This document shows, in pieces, positions 25,887-34,299 of a stretch of 58,552 nucleotides of DNA. The DNA comes from Verrucomicrobium sp. BvORR034 (GTDB lineage: Bacteria > Verrucomicrobiota > Verrucomicrobiia > Verrucomicrobiales > Verrucomicrobiaceae): the NCBI RefSeq assembly GCF_000739635.1, contig NZ_BATQ01000140.1, positions 1 to 58,552 on the forward strand, written 5' to 3'. The translations under genes were made by a program, and so were the position numbers. Below the pieces are notes generated by a model. That model was not told the origin of the DNA. It saw only the letters and a program-made list of their open reading frames with translations, and did not search any database. How positions within the stretch are numbered: position 1 is the first letter of the stretch; every line of letters begins with the position of its first letter.

Positions 25887-26486
25887 CTAGTCCTCAATTT
25901 CAAGGCGATACCGTGGGATGCTGGGATCCACTTCCAGGCTGTAGGCATCGATTCCGCCCTTCAGGCACTTCGTCTCCACGAAGCCATGTCCCAGGAAGTA
26001 CGCGGCCGCGTCCATGGCGCTGTTTCCCTGGTGGTCATAGATCACCACTGGGTCGGTCTTGTTCCACTGGTCAAAGATCACCTGGATGAGTTCCTGCGAG
26101 ACCAGATGGGAGCCTGGGATGGCCACCGCCTCGTGCTCCTCGCGGGAGCGCACATCCAGCAGCTTGGTGTTCGGGTTCGCCTCGCGCAGCTTCACCAGAG
26201 CCTCCGGGGTGATTTGCAGGCTGGCATCGCTCTGGTAACTCTCCTGAATGAAGGCAACCGCCTCCTCCACCGGGATGTTTTCGTTGCGGGCGCACACCTC
26301 CGCCAACGTCTCCCCTGGCTGGAAGCCGCAACTCCGGCATCCGCCGATGTGATACTTCGCAAACAGTGCCCGCTGCGCCCCTGGGTAAGATTCCAACAGC
26401 GCTCCCATCTTGGTGGCCCCGCTCAGCGGCGGCAACTCAGTGACAACATCAGAGGAAACAGGATCGGCGACAGTCGCAGTGCTCAT
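25887..26486 (-). CDS. DUF1858-like plus rhodanese-like protein without catalytic Cys
   Basis: 199 aa. Residues 25-82 resemble a DUF1858-type redox domain (MGALLESYPGAQRALF, Cys50-x-x-Cys53 in GGCRSCGF, then GETLAEVC). Residues 93-190 form a rhodanese-like domain: LLDVRSREEHEAVAIPGSHLV (109-129) and VVIYDHQGNSAMDAAAYF (147-164). The active-site loop normally starts with Cys (Cx4R type), but here the position is Asp151 (DHQGNS), so sulfurtransferase activity is unlikely. The protein probably works as a binding or regulatory factor for the NifU-like and SufT neighbours, though another sulfur-transfer role is possible. Confidence 0.75.
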   Translation of the reverse strand: MSTATVADPVSSDVVTELPPLSGATKMGALLESYPGAQRALFAKYHIGGCRSCGFQPGETLAEVCARNENIPVEEAVAFIQESYQSDASLQITPEALVKLREANPNTKLLDVRSREEHEAVAIPGSHLVSQELIQVIFDQWNKTDPVVIYDHQGNSAMDAAAYFLGHGFVETKCLKGGIDAYSLEVDPSIPRYRLEIED

Positions 26487-26528
26487 TATAGAGAGACCAT
26501 ACGCCCGCCAACCGCAGGAGGCAACCCT

Positions 26529-26580
26529 GACCGGCTACGCCGGAGACAGAAGACTTGAAGACTCAAGACTCAAGACCCGA
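26529..26580 (+). repeat. GNA-hairpin repeat, copy 3
   Basis: TGA, hairpin CCGGC-TAC-GCCGG (26531-26543), then AGACAGAAGACTTGAAGACTC-type tail. The stem differs from that of copies 1 and 2 by paired changes. In the other orientation the loop is GTA closed by C-G. Confidence 0.8.
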
Positions 26581-26622
26581 ACCTTCTCCCAAGTGCCCCC
26601 CTCAAAGTCTGAAGGCATTCGG

Positions 26623-26674
26623 AGCGCCAGCATCTCAACCAGCGCCAGCGTCTCAACCAGCGTAGCGTCTCAAC
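26623..26674 (+). repeat. imperfect CAGCATCTCAAC tandem repeat
   Basis: Three units close to CGCCAGCATCTCAACCAG, with CAGCGTCTCAACC variants. It resembles the perfect 18-nt array at 58471-58552. Confidence 0.6.
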
Positions 26675-26702
26675 CAGACCAGGCGCCCAAACTGGCCGCA
26701 GG

Positions 26703-26735
26703 CCGCAATCTCTTAAAAATCTTGTCAATCTTGTC
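26703..26735 (-). repeat. GATTGACAAGATT repeat, copy 3 (short)
   Basis: Minus strand GACAAGATTGACAAGATTTTTAAGAGATTG, related to the copies at 4922 and 25824. It lies 30 bp upstream of pssA. Confidence 0.6.
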
Positions 26736-26763
26736 AAAAAAACGCGCTACAGTCGCGGCCACC

Positions 26764-27657
26764 ATGTCCACGTCCCCCACCGACGACCGCGACCGCGAGC
26801 CTCGCATCTACGTCCTGCCCAATCTCATGACGGCAGGGAACCTGCTCTGTGGGTTCATGGCCATCCTCCACATCGTCGGTCGTTTCCAGCCTGACACCGG
26901 TCATCAGCGGTACATGTGGGCCATTGGTTTCATCCTCGTTGCCTGTTTGTTCGACCTCCTTGATGGCCGCCTGGCACGCCTCAGTGGTCAGAGTTCCGAC
27001 TTCGGCCGCGAGTTCGACTCCTTGGCGGACATCGTTTCCTTCGGCATGGCACCTGCACTCCTCGTGCACGACATCGTGCTGGCTGAGTTTGAGAAAACGT
27101 TCGGCGGGCTCGGCTGGCTCATTGCTTGCATCTACCTCGTCTGCGGTGCCATGCGCCTCGCCCGGTTCAACTGTCTGGCCGCCATCGAGACCGAAACCGG
27201 AAAGAAATCCTCCACCTCCTTCCGCGGCTGCCCCATCCCCGCTGCGGCCGGCGTCATCGTCTCCCTCACCATGACCCTGATGTGGCTGGACGGCATGGAC
27301 CGCGAAATCGGACGGTGGAAGTACACCCTGCCCGCCCTCATGCTCCTGCTCTCCTACCTCATGGTCAGCAGTCTGGAGTACCCTAGTTTCAAGTCCATCA
27401 ACTGGCGCACCCGCCGTTCCTTCCACTGGGTGCTCATCAGCATCATCGTCCTCGCCTTTACCGTAAAGGCCTGGCAGTGGATGCCCACCGTCCTCTTTGT
27501 CTCCTACCTTCTCTACGGTCTCGTCCGCCCTTGGATCTCCCGCAAATGGCGCCGGGAGATCGAAGACACGAGCGATGGGGAAATCGAAACCGAAGGCGAG
27601 GGAAACACCTTCAACAGCGAGACAGAAGCCGTAGCCCGCGTGAAAAGTGATAAGTAG
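26764..27657 (+). CDS. pssA: CDP-diacylglycerol--serine O-phosphatidyltransferase
   Basis: 297 aa from ATG 26764; the frame is open to 26410 through repeat DNA and the upstream gene, so the extension is rejected. The CDP-alcohol phosphotransferase motif DG(x)2AR(x)8G(x)3D(x)3D is present: LDGRLARLSGQSSDFGREFDSLAD. It is followed by multiple membrane helices and SFGMAPA, as in bacterial PssA of the integral membrane class. It makes phosphatidylserine from CDP-diacylglycerol and serine, the precursor of phosphatidylethanolamine. The C-terminal tail is Glu-rich and ends in SDK, where the last codons look repeat-derived. It precedes a glycosyltransferase gene at 124 bp. Confidence 0.88.
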   Translation: MSTSPTDDRDREPRIYVLPNLMTAGNLLCGFMAILHIVGRFQPDTGHQRYMWAIGFILVACLFDLLDGRLARLSGQSSDFGREFDSLADIVSFGMAPALLVHDIVLAEFEKTFGGLGWLIACIYLVCGAMRLARFNCLAAIETETGKKSSTSFRGCPIPAAAGVIVSLTMTLMWLDGMDREIGRWKYTLPALMLLLSYLMVSSLEYPSFKSINWRTRRSFHWVLISIIVLAFTVKAWQWMPTVLFVSYLLYGLVRPWISRKWRREIEDTSDGEIETEGEGNTFNSETEAVARVKSDK

Positions 27658-27781
27658 AGTGAAAACCGTTAGTCGAGAGACGTCCAAAGTCCAGACACCA
27701 GACTCCCGGCCTGAGCCCCTGACTGACGCACTGTCCCTTTCCCACCTTATCCCTTACCCCTCCCTTTTCCCTCTCTAACGC

Positions 27782-29008
27782 GTGCCCGACTTCCACCAGC
27801 CCATCCTGCTCCCAACGCTGCACCATCTCGCCGAGACTGCCCTCGAAGAGCGTGAGGCGCTGCTCAAGGAGCTCTCGCTGGAGAAACCCGTCGCGCTCGT
27901 CATTCCCGCCCTCTACGCCGAGCTCCAGCGTCCCGCCCTGCCGCGCATGCTGAAGCAGCTCACCGGGGTTCCCTACATCAGTCAGGTCATTTTCACCATG
28001 AACGGCATGAACCGTCGTGAGTATGACCGCGCCCGTGCTTTTTATGCCAAGCGCCTCCCCAATCTCCGCCACACGGTCCTCTGGAATGACGGCCCGGAGC
28101 TCACCAGCCTCCACCGTGAGGTGGATACCCTCGGTGCCCGCCGCAGCGGTCCGGGCAAGGGCGGAAACGTCTGGATGGGTGTCGCCGCCCTGCATGCCAC
28201 CGGTCACCGCGGCGTCATCGCCTGCCACGACAGTGACATCTTGAACTACGATCGCGAGATGCTCTGGCGCCTCTGCCTGCCCGTGGTCCACCCCGGCATG
28301 GGCTACGTCTTTGCCAAGAGCTACTACGGCCGGGTGCGTGAGCGCATGTACGGCCGGGTCACCCGTCTCCTCGTCTTCCCCCTCATCCAGGCGCTACGGG
28401 AGATCTTCGGCTCCACGCCTCTTCTGCGCTTCCTCGCCATGTGCCGGTATCCGCTCTCTGGCGAGTTCGCCGCGGACTCCGAGTTCCTTCGCAAGATCCC
28501 CCTCGCCGCCGACTGGGGCCTGGAGATTGGCATGCTCTGCGACGTCTTCCGCCACGCCCCCGCCCAGCGCTTCTGCCAGGTGGACCTTGGCAGCAACTTC
28601 GAGCATAAGCACCAGCATCTCGGCTACGACCCAGTCACCGGCATCCCTGATGCCACCAGCGGCCTCATGCGCATGGCCCGCGAGGTCACCCGCGCCCTGC
28701 TTGACCACCTCTGGGCCGACCTCGGCTTTTCCGCAGAACCCCGCAAGCTGGAGCGCCTGGCAGACACCTACCTCGCCATTGCCCGCATGCTCCTCACCCG
28801 GTATGCCCATGAAGCCATGTTCAACGGTCTTGAAGAGACCTCTGCAGAGGAAATGGGTGCCATCACCGTCTTCGCGAAGATGATCGAAGAGGTCACCAGC
28901 GAGTGCCCTCCCGCCCCTCCCTCGCCCAGCACCCTGCCCTCCTGGAACACGGTCTCCCAACGCCTTCCCGACCTGGGCCCCAAGCTCTGTAGCATCGCGG
29001 TGAGTTGA
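27782..29008 (+). CDS. GT81-like glycosyltransferase
   Basis: 408 aa with a GTG start. It shows a GT-A fold pattern: VALVIPALYAELQ at the N-terminus, GPGKGGNVWMGVAAL, and an acidic DxD-like site HDSDILNY in the middle (about residue 147-153), then CRYPLSGEFA and DWGLEIGML as acceptor-site blocks. These features resemble glucosyl-3-phosphoglycerate synthase (GpgS, GT81), which transfers glucose from an NDP-sugar to 3-phosphoglycerate. The product would be a compatible solute or glycolipid precursor. Its position after pssA could hint at a lipid-related acceptor, but this is only inference. The C-terminal 60 residues have no match. Confidence 0.7.
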   Translation: MPDFHQPILLPTLHHLAETALEEREALLKELSLEKPVALVIPALYAELQRPALPRMLKQLTGVPYISQVIFTMNGMNRREYDRARAFYAKRLPNLRHTVLWNDGPELTSLHREVDTLGARRSGPGKGGNVWMGVAALHATGHRGVIACHDSDILNYDREMLWRLCLPVVHPGMGYVFAKSYYGRVRERMYGRVTRLLVFPLIQALREIFGSTPLLRFLAMCRYPLSGEFAADSEFLRKIPLAADWGLEIGMLCDVFRHAPAQRFCQVDLGSNFEHKHQHLGYDPVTGIPDATSGLMRMAREVTRALLDHLWADLGFSAEPRKLERLADTYLAIARMLLTRYAHEAMFNGLEETSAEEMGAITVFAKMIEEVTSECPPAPPSPSTLPSWNTVSQRLPDLGPKLCSIAVS

Positions 29009-29085
29009 GGGTTGAGGCACCGGACACAAGATAATGCTGGTCCTCACGGGAACGCAAACAGGCCCCGCTGATTGGGAAGCGGGAC

Positions 29086-29850
29086 TCAGTTTTCCTCAAT
29101 TTCCACCACCATCTCTGGCTGGAACCCCGGATTGACGTCCTCCGGGTAAGCTTGGGGATTCGCCAGCACCCGCGTCTTTCCAATCCAGTAGTCGTTGCTG
29201 TGGTGGATATGCCCATGGATCCACAGCCTCGGCTGGTGCTCCAGCACGAGTTCATCCAGGTGTGAGGCATAGGCGCAGCTGATCGGCCTCACCCGTCGAT
29301 GTTCCGGCAGGGAGAGCAGGGACGGGGCGTGATGCGTCACCACCACGGTGCGGTGCGCATCATGCGACTCAAAAAAAGCCCGCATCTTTCTCACGCTTTC
29401 CAGATGCGCTGCACGCGTGTCCACCGGACGCAATTTCCTATATCCCATTCGGGAGTTCCGCACCCGCTTGTAGTCATTCATCTTCTCCGCCGCCAGTGCG
29501 GCCCCTTCCTGCCAGGGATCCATGAGAGACAGGTCCGTCCAGAGGGTGCAGCCGTACACGAACCACCCCTGCAGTTCAAAAAAGCCATCCTCCAACACGT
29601 GCACAGGGGTCCCCTGGGTTGCCTCTTGCAGGCGCTCAATCACCCGCGGATACCTGTCACCATAGAACTCGTGATTCCCACATACATACGCCGTTGGCGT
29701 ACTACCACAGAACTCACGGATCCATGGCAGCCCATTTTGTTTGGTCGCGATGTCCCCGGCAAGCACCACCAAATCCACATCCCCTCCCAGGGGAGGAATC
29801 GCCGTCGGACCAAACTCGCGGTGCAAGTCGCTCAGCACTCGTATGCGCAT
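29086..29850 (-). CDS. calcineurin-like metallophosphoesterase
   Basis: 254 aa. All five dimetal motifs of the calcineurin-like family are present in order: SDLH (residues 7-10), AGDI (31-34), CGNHE (57-61), VTHHAPS in the middle and HGHIHH near the C-terminus. They bind two metal ions and hydrolyse phosphate esters or cyclic nucleotides; the specific substrate is unknown. No signal peptide, so cytoplasmic. The gene starts 12 bp downstream of the stop of a membrane protein gene, with which it is probably cotranscribed. Confidence 0.88.
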   Translation of the reverse strand: MRIRVLSDLHREFGPTAIPPLGGDVDLVVLAGDIATKQNGLPWIREFCGSTPTAYVCGNHEFYGDRYPRVIERLQEATQGTPVHVLEDGFFELQGWFVYGCTLWTDLSLMDPWQEGAALAAEKMNDYKRVRNSRMGYRKLRPVDTRAAHLESVRKMRAFFESHDAHRTVVVTHHAPSLLSLPEHRRVRPISCAYASHLDELVLEHQPRLWIHGHIHHSNDYWIGKTRVLANPQAYPEDVNPGFQPEMVVEIEEN

Positions 29851-29862
29851 ATCCTTCTCCGA

Positions 29863-30294
29863 TCATGCCGCATCAGCAGCCTTGGGCTTGCCCACCAACC
29901 TGTGCAGTGCCGTCACCCCCAAGCCCAGCACGACAAACAGCGATGAACCGGCTGCTGCGAAGGCGATAAAATTGTAACTTGTCGACAAAAACACCTCCCA
30001 ACGTCTCGCAACCTCTGGAGCCACAAATTCCAGATCTCTCCAATGAGAATCGCCAATGTACACGGCCAGTTCGTGCAAGACGCCCGCGCACGGCAGCAAG
30101 AACAGCAACGCACATACTCCAAAATAAAACGCCCCTGGTGAGGTCGTCCGGATCTTGATCAACCGCCACAACAACATCATCAGCAAAATCACCACCAGAA
30201 CCAGCAGGGTCCACATCGCCCAAGGGCAAACATCCATCATCGACATCCGCTGCATGTAAATAACCTGGGGTTCGCTGCTAGGGGTGGGCTCCAT
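29863..30294 (-). CDS. three-helix membrane protein, unknown function
   Basis: 143 aa from ATG 30294; the frame extends to 30348, but the chosen start gives a short Pro/Ser-rich N-terminus before the first helix. Membrane segments occur near residues 27-47 (WAMWTLLVLVVILLMMLLW), 58-78 and 108-130. No family motif was recognised. It is the likely first gene of a two-gene unit with the phosphoesterase downstream. Confidence 0.6.
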   Translation of the reverse strand: MEPTPSSEPQVIYMQRMSMMDVCPWAMWTLLVLVVILLMMLLWRLIKIRTTSPGAFYFGVCALLFLLPCAGVLHELAVYIGDSHWRDLEFVAPEVARRWEVFLSTSYNFIAFAAAGSSLFVVLGLGVTALHRLVGKPKAADAA

Positions 30295-30760
30295 TGGAGA
30301 AAATACGCGTCGATCCTGCAACTGCAAGTTCGGGGGTGAGGGACACACAGAGCGCTTTCTTTCCTAAAACCTTGAGCAATAACGCCTTCGGATGCAATGA
30401 TTATTTTCGATCAGCATCTATAAACCTCCGCCCACTCACTCCTCCTTCAGAGATCCCTTTCCTCGAACTTCGTTGCTCTAAAGCGGTTCTATTCTCCCTC
30501 GTGCCACTCACAATTGAGTCCCACATCTAGTTTCTCAAGACCACAACCAAACCTTGCGCAAATATTGCGCAACTTTTTGATGCATTCGCTTGTTTTATAC
30601 GAAATAGGCGTGGAAGGAACGTTTGCGTCTATCCCTTTGTGACCAGTTGCAGCCGTCCGGCTCATTCCCGCCAGCGCCTCCGCCTAGGGGATGAGACCTG
30701 TTTCTCCAGGCCGATTCCCTTCTTGGCATCGGCAGTGTCCACCTCGACTCCCACTCCCAC
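30295..30760. other. long leader of the inverse autotransporter gene
   Basis: 466 bp without a gene, AT-richer than its surroundings, including a double TTGCGCAA site (30554-30572). It probably holds the promoters for both divergent genes. Confidence 0.45.
30554..30572. promoter_or_regulatory. double TTGCGCAA site
   Basis: Two copies of the 8-nt palindrome TTGCGCAA separated by three bases (ATA). Such a pair is a good binding-site shape for a dimeric or tetrameric regulator. It is about 190 bp upstream of the autotransporter start. Confidence 0.4.
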
Positions 30761-33628
30761 TTGAAAACATCCTCTCCCCGCACTCGTCATGTGGGCTCCA
30801 GACGCGCCCCTTGGGCGCAGTTCCTGAGCTCGCTGGTTACCGCCACCCCGCTCCTCACCCTTGGCTTTGCCTTGGGCCAGTCCACCCTTGCAGGGCCATT
30901 GGACAAAAATCCGGTCAAGAACCCGAACCTTGTCCCTGTTCAGGAAAATCACCCCATGTACTTGGGCACCGTCACTGGTGGGGTGAAAACCAGCGATGTG
31001 TACACGGAGGGCAACTTCTCCATCGTTGCCCCTGTTTTCAGCACCCTGGGGGCGGATGCCACCCTCTCCGGTGACGTCATCTACCTCGAGCCCTACACTT
31101 CCTGGGGTGAGGGTGGCGAGATCGCCGCCTCCCTCGGCCTCGGCTGGCGCCACCTCTTCGGCTCCCAGCCCGTCTCCGCACTCACCCGCAAAGATTCGCC
31201 CCAAGCGGGCTTCCTTGAAGAAGGCTTCTTCGTCGGAGCCAATGTCTTCATCGACATGCTCGACACCGAGGCCAACAACCAGTTCTGGCAGCTTGGTGTG
31301 GGCATCGAGGCTGGCACCCGCTACCTCGAAGTTCGCGGCAACTACTACATCCCCCTCTCGGACAAGCAGCTCGCCGAGCAGACCCGCACCCGCGAGATCC
31401 TGCGCAACTCCTCCAGTCGCGATGCCACTTCCGTCACCGCCCTGAGCGACCCCTACGCCACGGGCAACACCGTCTCGCAGGACGTTTCCTACCGTACCCT
31501 GCGCACCACCACGACCACCACCACCACCATCGAGCGCCTCTTCAGCCGCTATGAAGAAGGCATGGAAGGCTGGGACACAGAGGTGGCCGTCCTCATCCCC
31601 GGGCTGGACAAATACTTCGATCTCCGCCTCATCGGTGGCTATTACAGCTTTGACAACCAGCCCTTCGGCCCGCAGACCGGCGGCACCGGCAATGTGGAAG
31701 GCTGGAAGGCCGGCGTGGAGGTCCGCCCCGTGCCCGCCGTCATCCTCACCGGCACCTGGTACGAGGACGACCGCCTCACGGGCAGCGACTGGACCGCAGG
31801 CGTCCAGCTTCAACTTCCCTTTGAATTGGGAGATCTGGGAGACGGCAAAGGCTTCTGGGGACGCATCGGTGACTCTTTCAAGCCCCGTCGCCGCCACCTC
31901 GCCGAGCGTCTGGCCGAGCCTGTGCACCGTCAAAATGCCGCCATCAAGGTGGCCAACACGGTGGATGTCGACACCGACACCTCCACCAGTGTGAAGAAGG
32001 TGACCAAGGTGGTCTCCCAGACCCCGGGTAAGATCGTGCTGGCGGACGACATCGTCTTCGTGAACAACGGCGGCCCCGTGGGCAACGGCATCCAGGCTGG
32101 TGACACCTCCGAAAACGGTGCCGATGGCACGGCGGAGAAGCCCTTCAACAACCTCTATGAGGGCTCTCTCACCGCTGGTGAAAACAGCATCATCTCCTCC
32201 AAACTGTGGACCGTGTACACCCAGGGCGGCACAGGCATCGACTACAACGAGGAAGTCCTCAGTGGCGGCATGACCCGCTTCACCAGCAGCTACCTTCCCA
32301 TCGCTGGCGTAGGCGGCCGCAACTTCGGTGGCAATACCGAGCGCCCAGTCCTCTACGGAGGCATCTACTCGCTCTTTTTCAGCCAGACCCTCATGGTTGA
32401 AGGTTACGATTTCCGCAGTGGATTCAACGAGCTCGGTTTTGCCATCCTGGGCTTCAATACCACCAATGCCCTCATCCGTCACAACCTCTTCTCCGACATC
32501 GGAGAATTCCAAAGCGAAGAAGGCACTGGTGCCGTTACCTTCTACGTGGAAGACGGCCAGCCACATAACTTCGTCGTGGAGAACAACGAATTCCGTGATG
32601 TGTACAACGCCATCGGCCTCGTGGCAGATACCGACTCGCTCTCCGACCCTCTGAACGTCACGCTGGACGTGCGGGACAACCTTTTCGCGGCAGAAGGCTA
32701 TGCCATCTTTACCACCAGTGCCTACGGCTCCGGCAAGGTCACGACCACCTTCACCAACAACGTGATCTCCGGTGACTTTTACATTCCCTTCATCTCCATC
32801 GCAGAGGGCGATGTCACCCTGGACTCAACCTTCGCGAATAACCTCTTCACCTCCTCCAGTGATGTGGAGTACATGTTCGGAGCAGAGACCCGGGACGACG
32901 CCAAGCTCCTCCTCACCGTCAAAAACAACCAGTTCCTCGGCGAGACTTGGCACACTCACTTCGACCTCTACTCCCACGAAAACTCCACGCTCACGGCCGA
33001 CATCCGGAACAACACCTTCTCGAATGAGATCGATCAGTTGATCTACGTCGAGCAGGTTGACGATTCCACGCTCGACATCACCTTCGCCAGCAACTTGGTG
33101 AACGCCGAACTCCACAGTGACGCCATCTCCCTCAATGTCTATGGCAGCTCCATGGGCAAACTGGTCGCCAAGATCGAGAACAACGTCTTCAGCGGCCATT
33201 TCTCGGATGACGTCATCGACGCCCGCCTTTGGGACGAAGATTCAGATGGCGTTCTGAATCTCACGGTCGCCGGCAACCAGTTTACCGACTACATCGGTGA
33301 CTCCGCCATCTACATTGAAGCGACTGACGGCAGCACCGCCAACATCAAGGTGTACAACAACACCGTCGCCGAAGACGCCTACATCGACGACAGCTTCCTG
33401 GCCATCTCCACCATCGGAGCAGCCACTGTGGCGGTGACGGAACTCGACAACAACCTCATCTTTGGTGATGTGGACTATGGGTTCGACTTCTTTGAGGACG
33501 CCGGCGCCACCTTCTCGGTGTTTGGCACCAAGAACAACCTCGTGACCGACCCGGCATCCAGCGATATCCAGCTGAACTTCGGCATCACGGGTAGCTTCTT
33601 CATCAACGGATTCGAGTACCCCTTCTAA
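30761..33628 (+). CDS. inverse autotransporter with beta-helix passenger
   Basis: 955 aa from a TTG start; a GTG at 30791 is an alternative. A signal peptide ends near GFALGQSTLAG (residues 35-45). Residues about 60-395 fit an inverse-autotransporter (intimin/invasin type) beta-barrel: TLSGDVIYLEPYTSW, FFVGANVFIDML, LGVGIEAGTRYLEVRGNYYIPL, and the end of the barrel with RRHLAERLAEPVHRQNAAI (about 378-396). It is followed by a passenger of some 550 residues whose repeated VENNEFRDVYN-, VRDNLFAAEG- and TFANNLF-type strands are those of a right-handed parallel beta-helix. Most known members carry Ig-like domains. It is likely surface-exposed. A strong terminator follows. Confidence 0.82.
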   Translation: MKTSSPRTRHVGSRRAPWAQFLSSLVTATPLLTLGFALGQSTLAGPLDKNPVKNPNLVPVQENHPMYLGTVTGGVKTSDVYTEGNFSIVAPVFSTLGADATLSGDVIYLEPYTSWGEGGEIAASLGLGWRHLFGSQPVSALTRKDSPQAGFLEEGFFVGANVFIDMLDTEANNQFWQLGVGIEAGTRYLEVRGNYYIPLSDKQLAEQTRTREILRNSSSRDATSVTALSDPYATGNTVSQDVSYRTLRTTTTTTTTIERLFSRYEEGMEGWDTEVAVLIPGLDKYFDLRLIGGYYSFDNQPFGPQTGGTGNVEGWKAGVEVRPVPAVILTGTWYEDDRLTGSDWTAGVQLQLPFELGDLGDGKGFWGRIGDSFKPRRRHLAERLAEPVHRQNAAIKVANTVDVDTDTSTSVKKVTKVVSQTPGKIVLADDIVFVNNGGPVGNGIQAGDTSENGADGTAEKPFNNLYEGSLTAGENSIISSKLWTVYTQGGTGIDYNEEVLSGGMTRFTSSYLPIAGVGGRNFGGNTERPVLYGGIYSLFFSQTLMVEGYDFRSGFNELGFAILGFNTTNALIRHNLFSDIGEFQSEEGTGAVTFYVEDGQPHNFVVENNEFRDVYNAIGLVADTDSLSDPLNVTLDVRDNLFAAEGYAIFTTSAYGSGKVTTTFTNNVISGDFYIPFISIAEGDVTLDSTFANNLFTSSSDVEYMFGAETRDDAKLLLTVKNNQFLGETWHTHFDLYSHENSTLTADIRNNTFSNEIDQLIYVEQVDDSTLDITFASNLVNAELHSDAISLNVYGSSMGKLVAKIENNVFSGHFSDDVIDARLWDEDSDGVLNLTVAGNQFTDYIGDSAIYIEATDGSTANIKVYNNTVAEDAYIDDSFLAISTIGAATVAVTELDNNLIFGDVDYGFDFFEDAGATFSVFGTKNNLVTDPASSDIQLNFGITGSFFINGFEYPF

Positions 33629-33660
33629 CTCCCAGAGAACTCACTGCCAGCCTCCCTTGA

Positions 33661-33697
33661 GGGCATCTCCGTCTCGTCGGAGATGCCCTTTTGCTTT
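33661..33697 (+). terminator. terminator of the inverse autotransporter gene
   Basis: Perfect 11-bp stem GGGCATCTCCG (33661-33671) and CGGAGATGCCC (33678-33688), loop TCTCGT, followed by TTTTGCTTT. 33 bp past the stop. Confidence 0.9.
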
Positions 33698-33744
33698 CCT
33701 CTACCCCCCACCCCTCCTTTTTAGCCTGAAGCCGCCGAACGAAC

Positions 33745-34137
33745 TCACCATTCCTGCCAAAACGTCCGGCCGTCGCCATAGTCAAGCTTCCAGGATGCCG
33801 TCCCAGAATCCGGTCCCGCGCGGTGGAGCCAGACTTCATACTCCAACAGGAAGTTGAACTGATCCATCACCACAAGGGTCAGTAGCAACGCAAGCCAACA
33901 GACACATGCCACCCGGCTCCATCGGCTACGCTGAAGCCCGTGCACAATCCATACGCCCAAGGCAGGCACCAGCAGCAACCCCACCAGTCGCGGATTGGGG
34001 CCCACATGCGGCACCGGATACCGGTCCACCGCCTGCCAGACTAGGAACAACACCACCCCTCCCAAGACTGCCACGCACCCCAGAAGGTACACCACCAACA
34101 GACACCGCCAGATCATGGAGAAAAACGACAACTTCAT
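33745..34137 (-). CDS. small membrane protein, unknown function
   Basis: 130 aa from ATG 34137; the frame is open to 34242, but that start lies over a hairpin and looks non-coding. Three membrane segments are predicted near residues 13-34, 51-63 and 72-90. The C-terminal third is polar with the pattern EYEVWLHRAGPDSG. Not assigned to a family. Confidence 0.55.
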   Translation of the reverse strand: MKLSFFSMIWRCLLVVYLLGCVAVLGGVVLFLVWQAVDRYPVPHVGPNPRLVGLLLVPALGVWIVHGLQRSRWSRVACVCWLALLLTLVVMDQFNFLLEYEVWLHRAGPDSGTASWKLDYGDGRTFWQEW

Positions 34138-34207
34138 CGTCAATTCATAGGATCTCCAAGCCCTTCCTCTTCCGCAAGGCCAAACCGCGCCCCCTCGTCC
34201 AAGGAGC

Positions 34208-34235
34208 GGCGGTTTGTGCCTCCAGCACAACCGCC
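34208..34235. other. imperfect hairpin in a spacer
   Basis: GGCGGTTTGTGC (34208-34219) can pair with GCACAACCGCC (34225-34235) with one bulged T. No T-run follows. Possible repeat element or transcript stabilising hairpin. Confidence 0.35.
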
Positions 34236-34299
34236 GGCCCAAGCCCCCGATTCTCCACCAACTCCGCTTCCTCGAACCGCTCAGCTCACCGCCGACTCC

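Noticed and set aside
30662-32566. 634-residue open frame antisense to the inverse autotransporter
   Set aside because: High-GC antisense shadow; composition is biased (Gly/Val/Glu/His) with no start context and no domain, while the sense frame has clear signal and barrel features.
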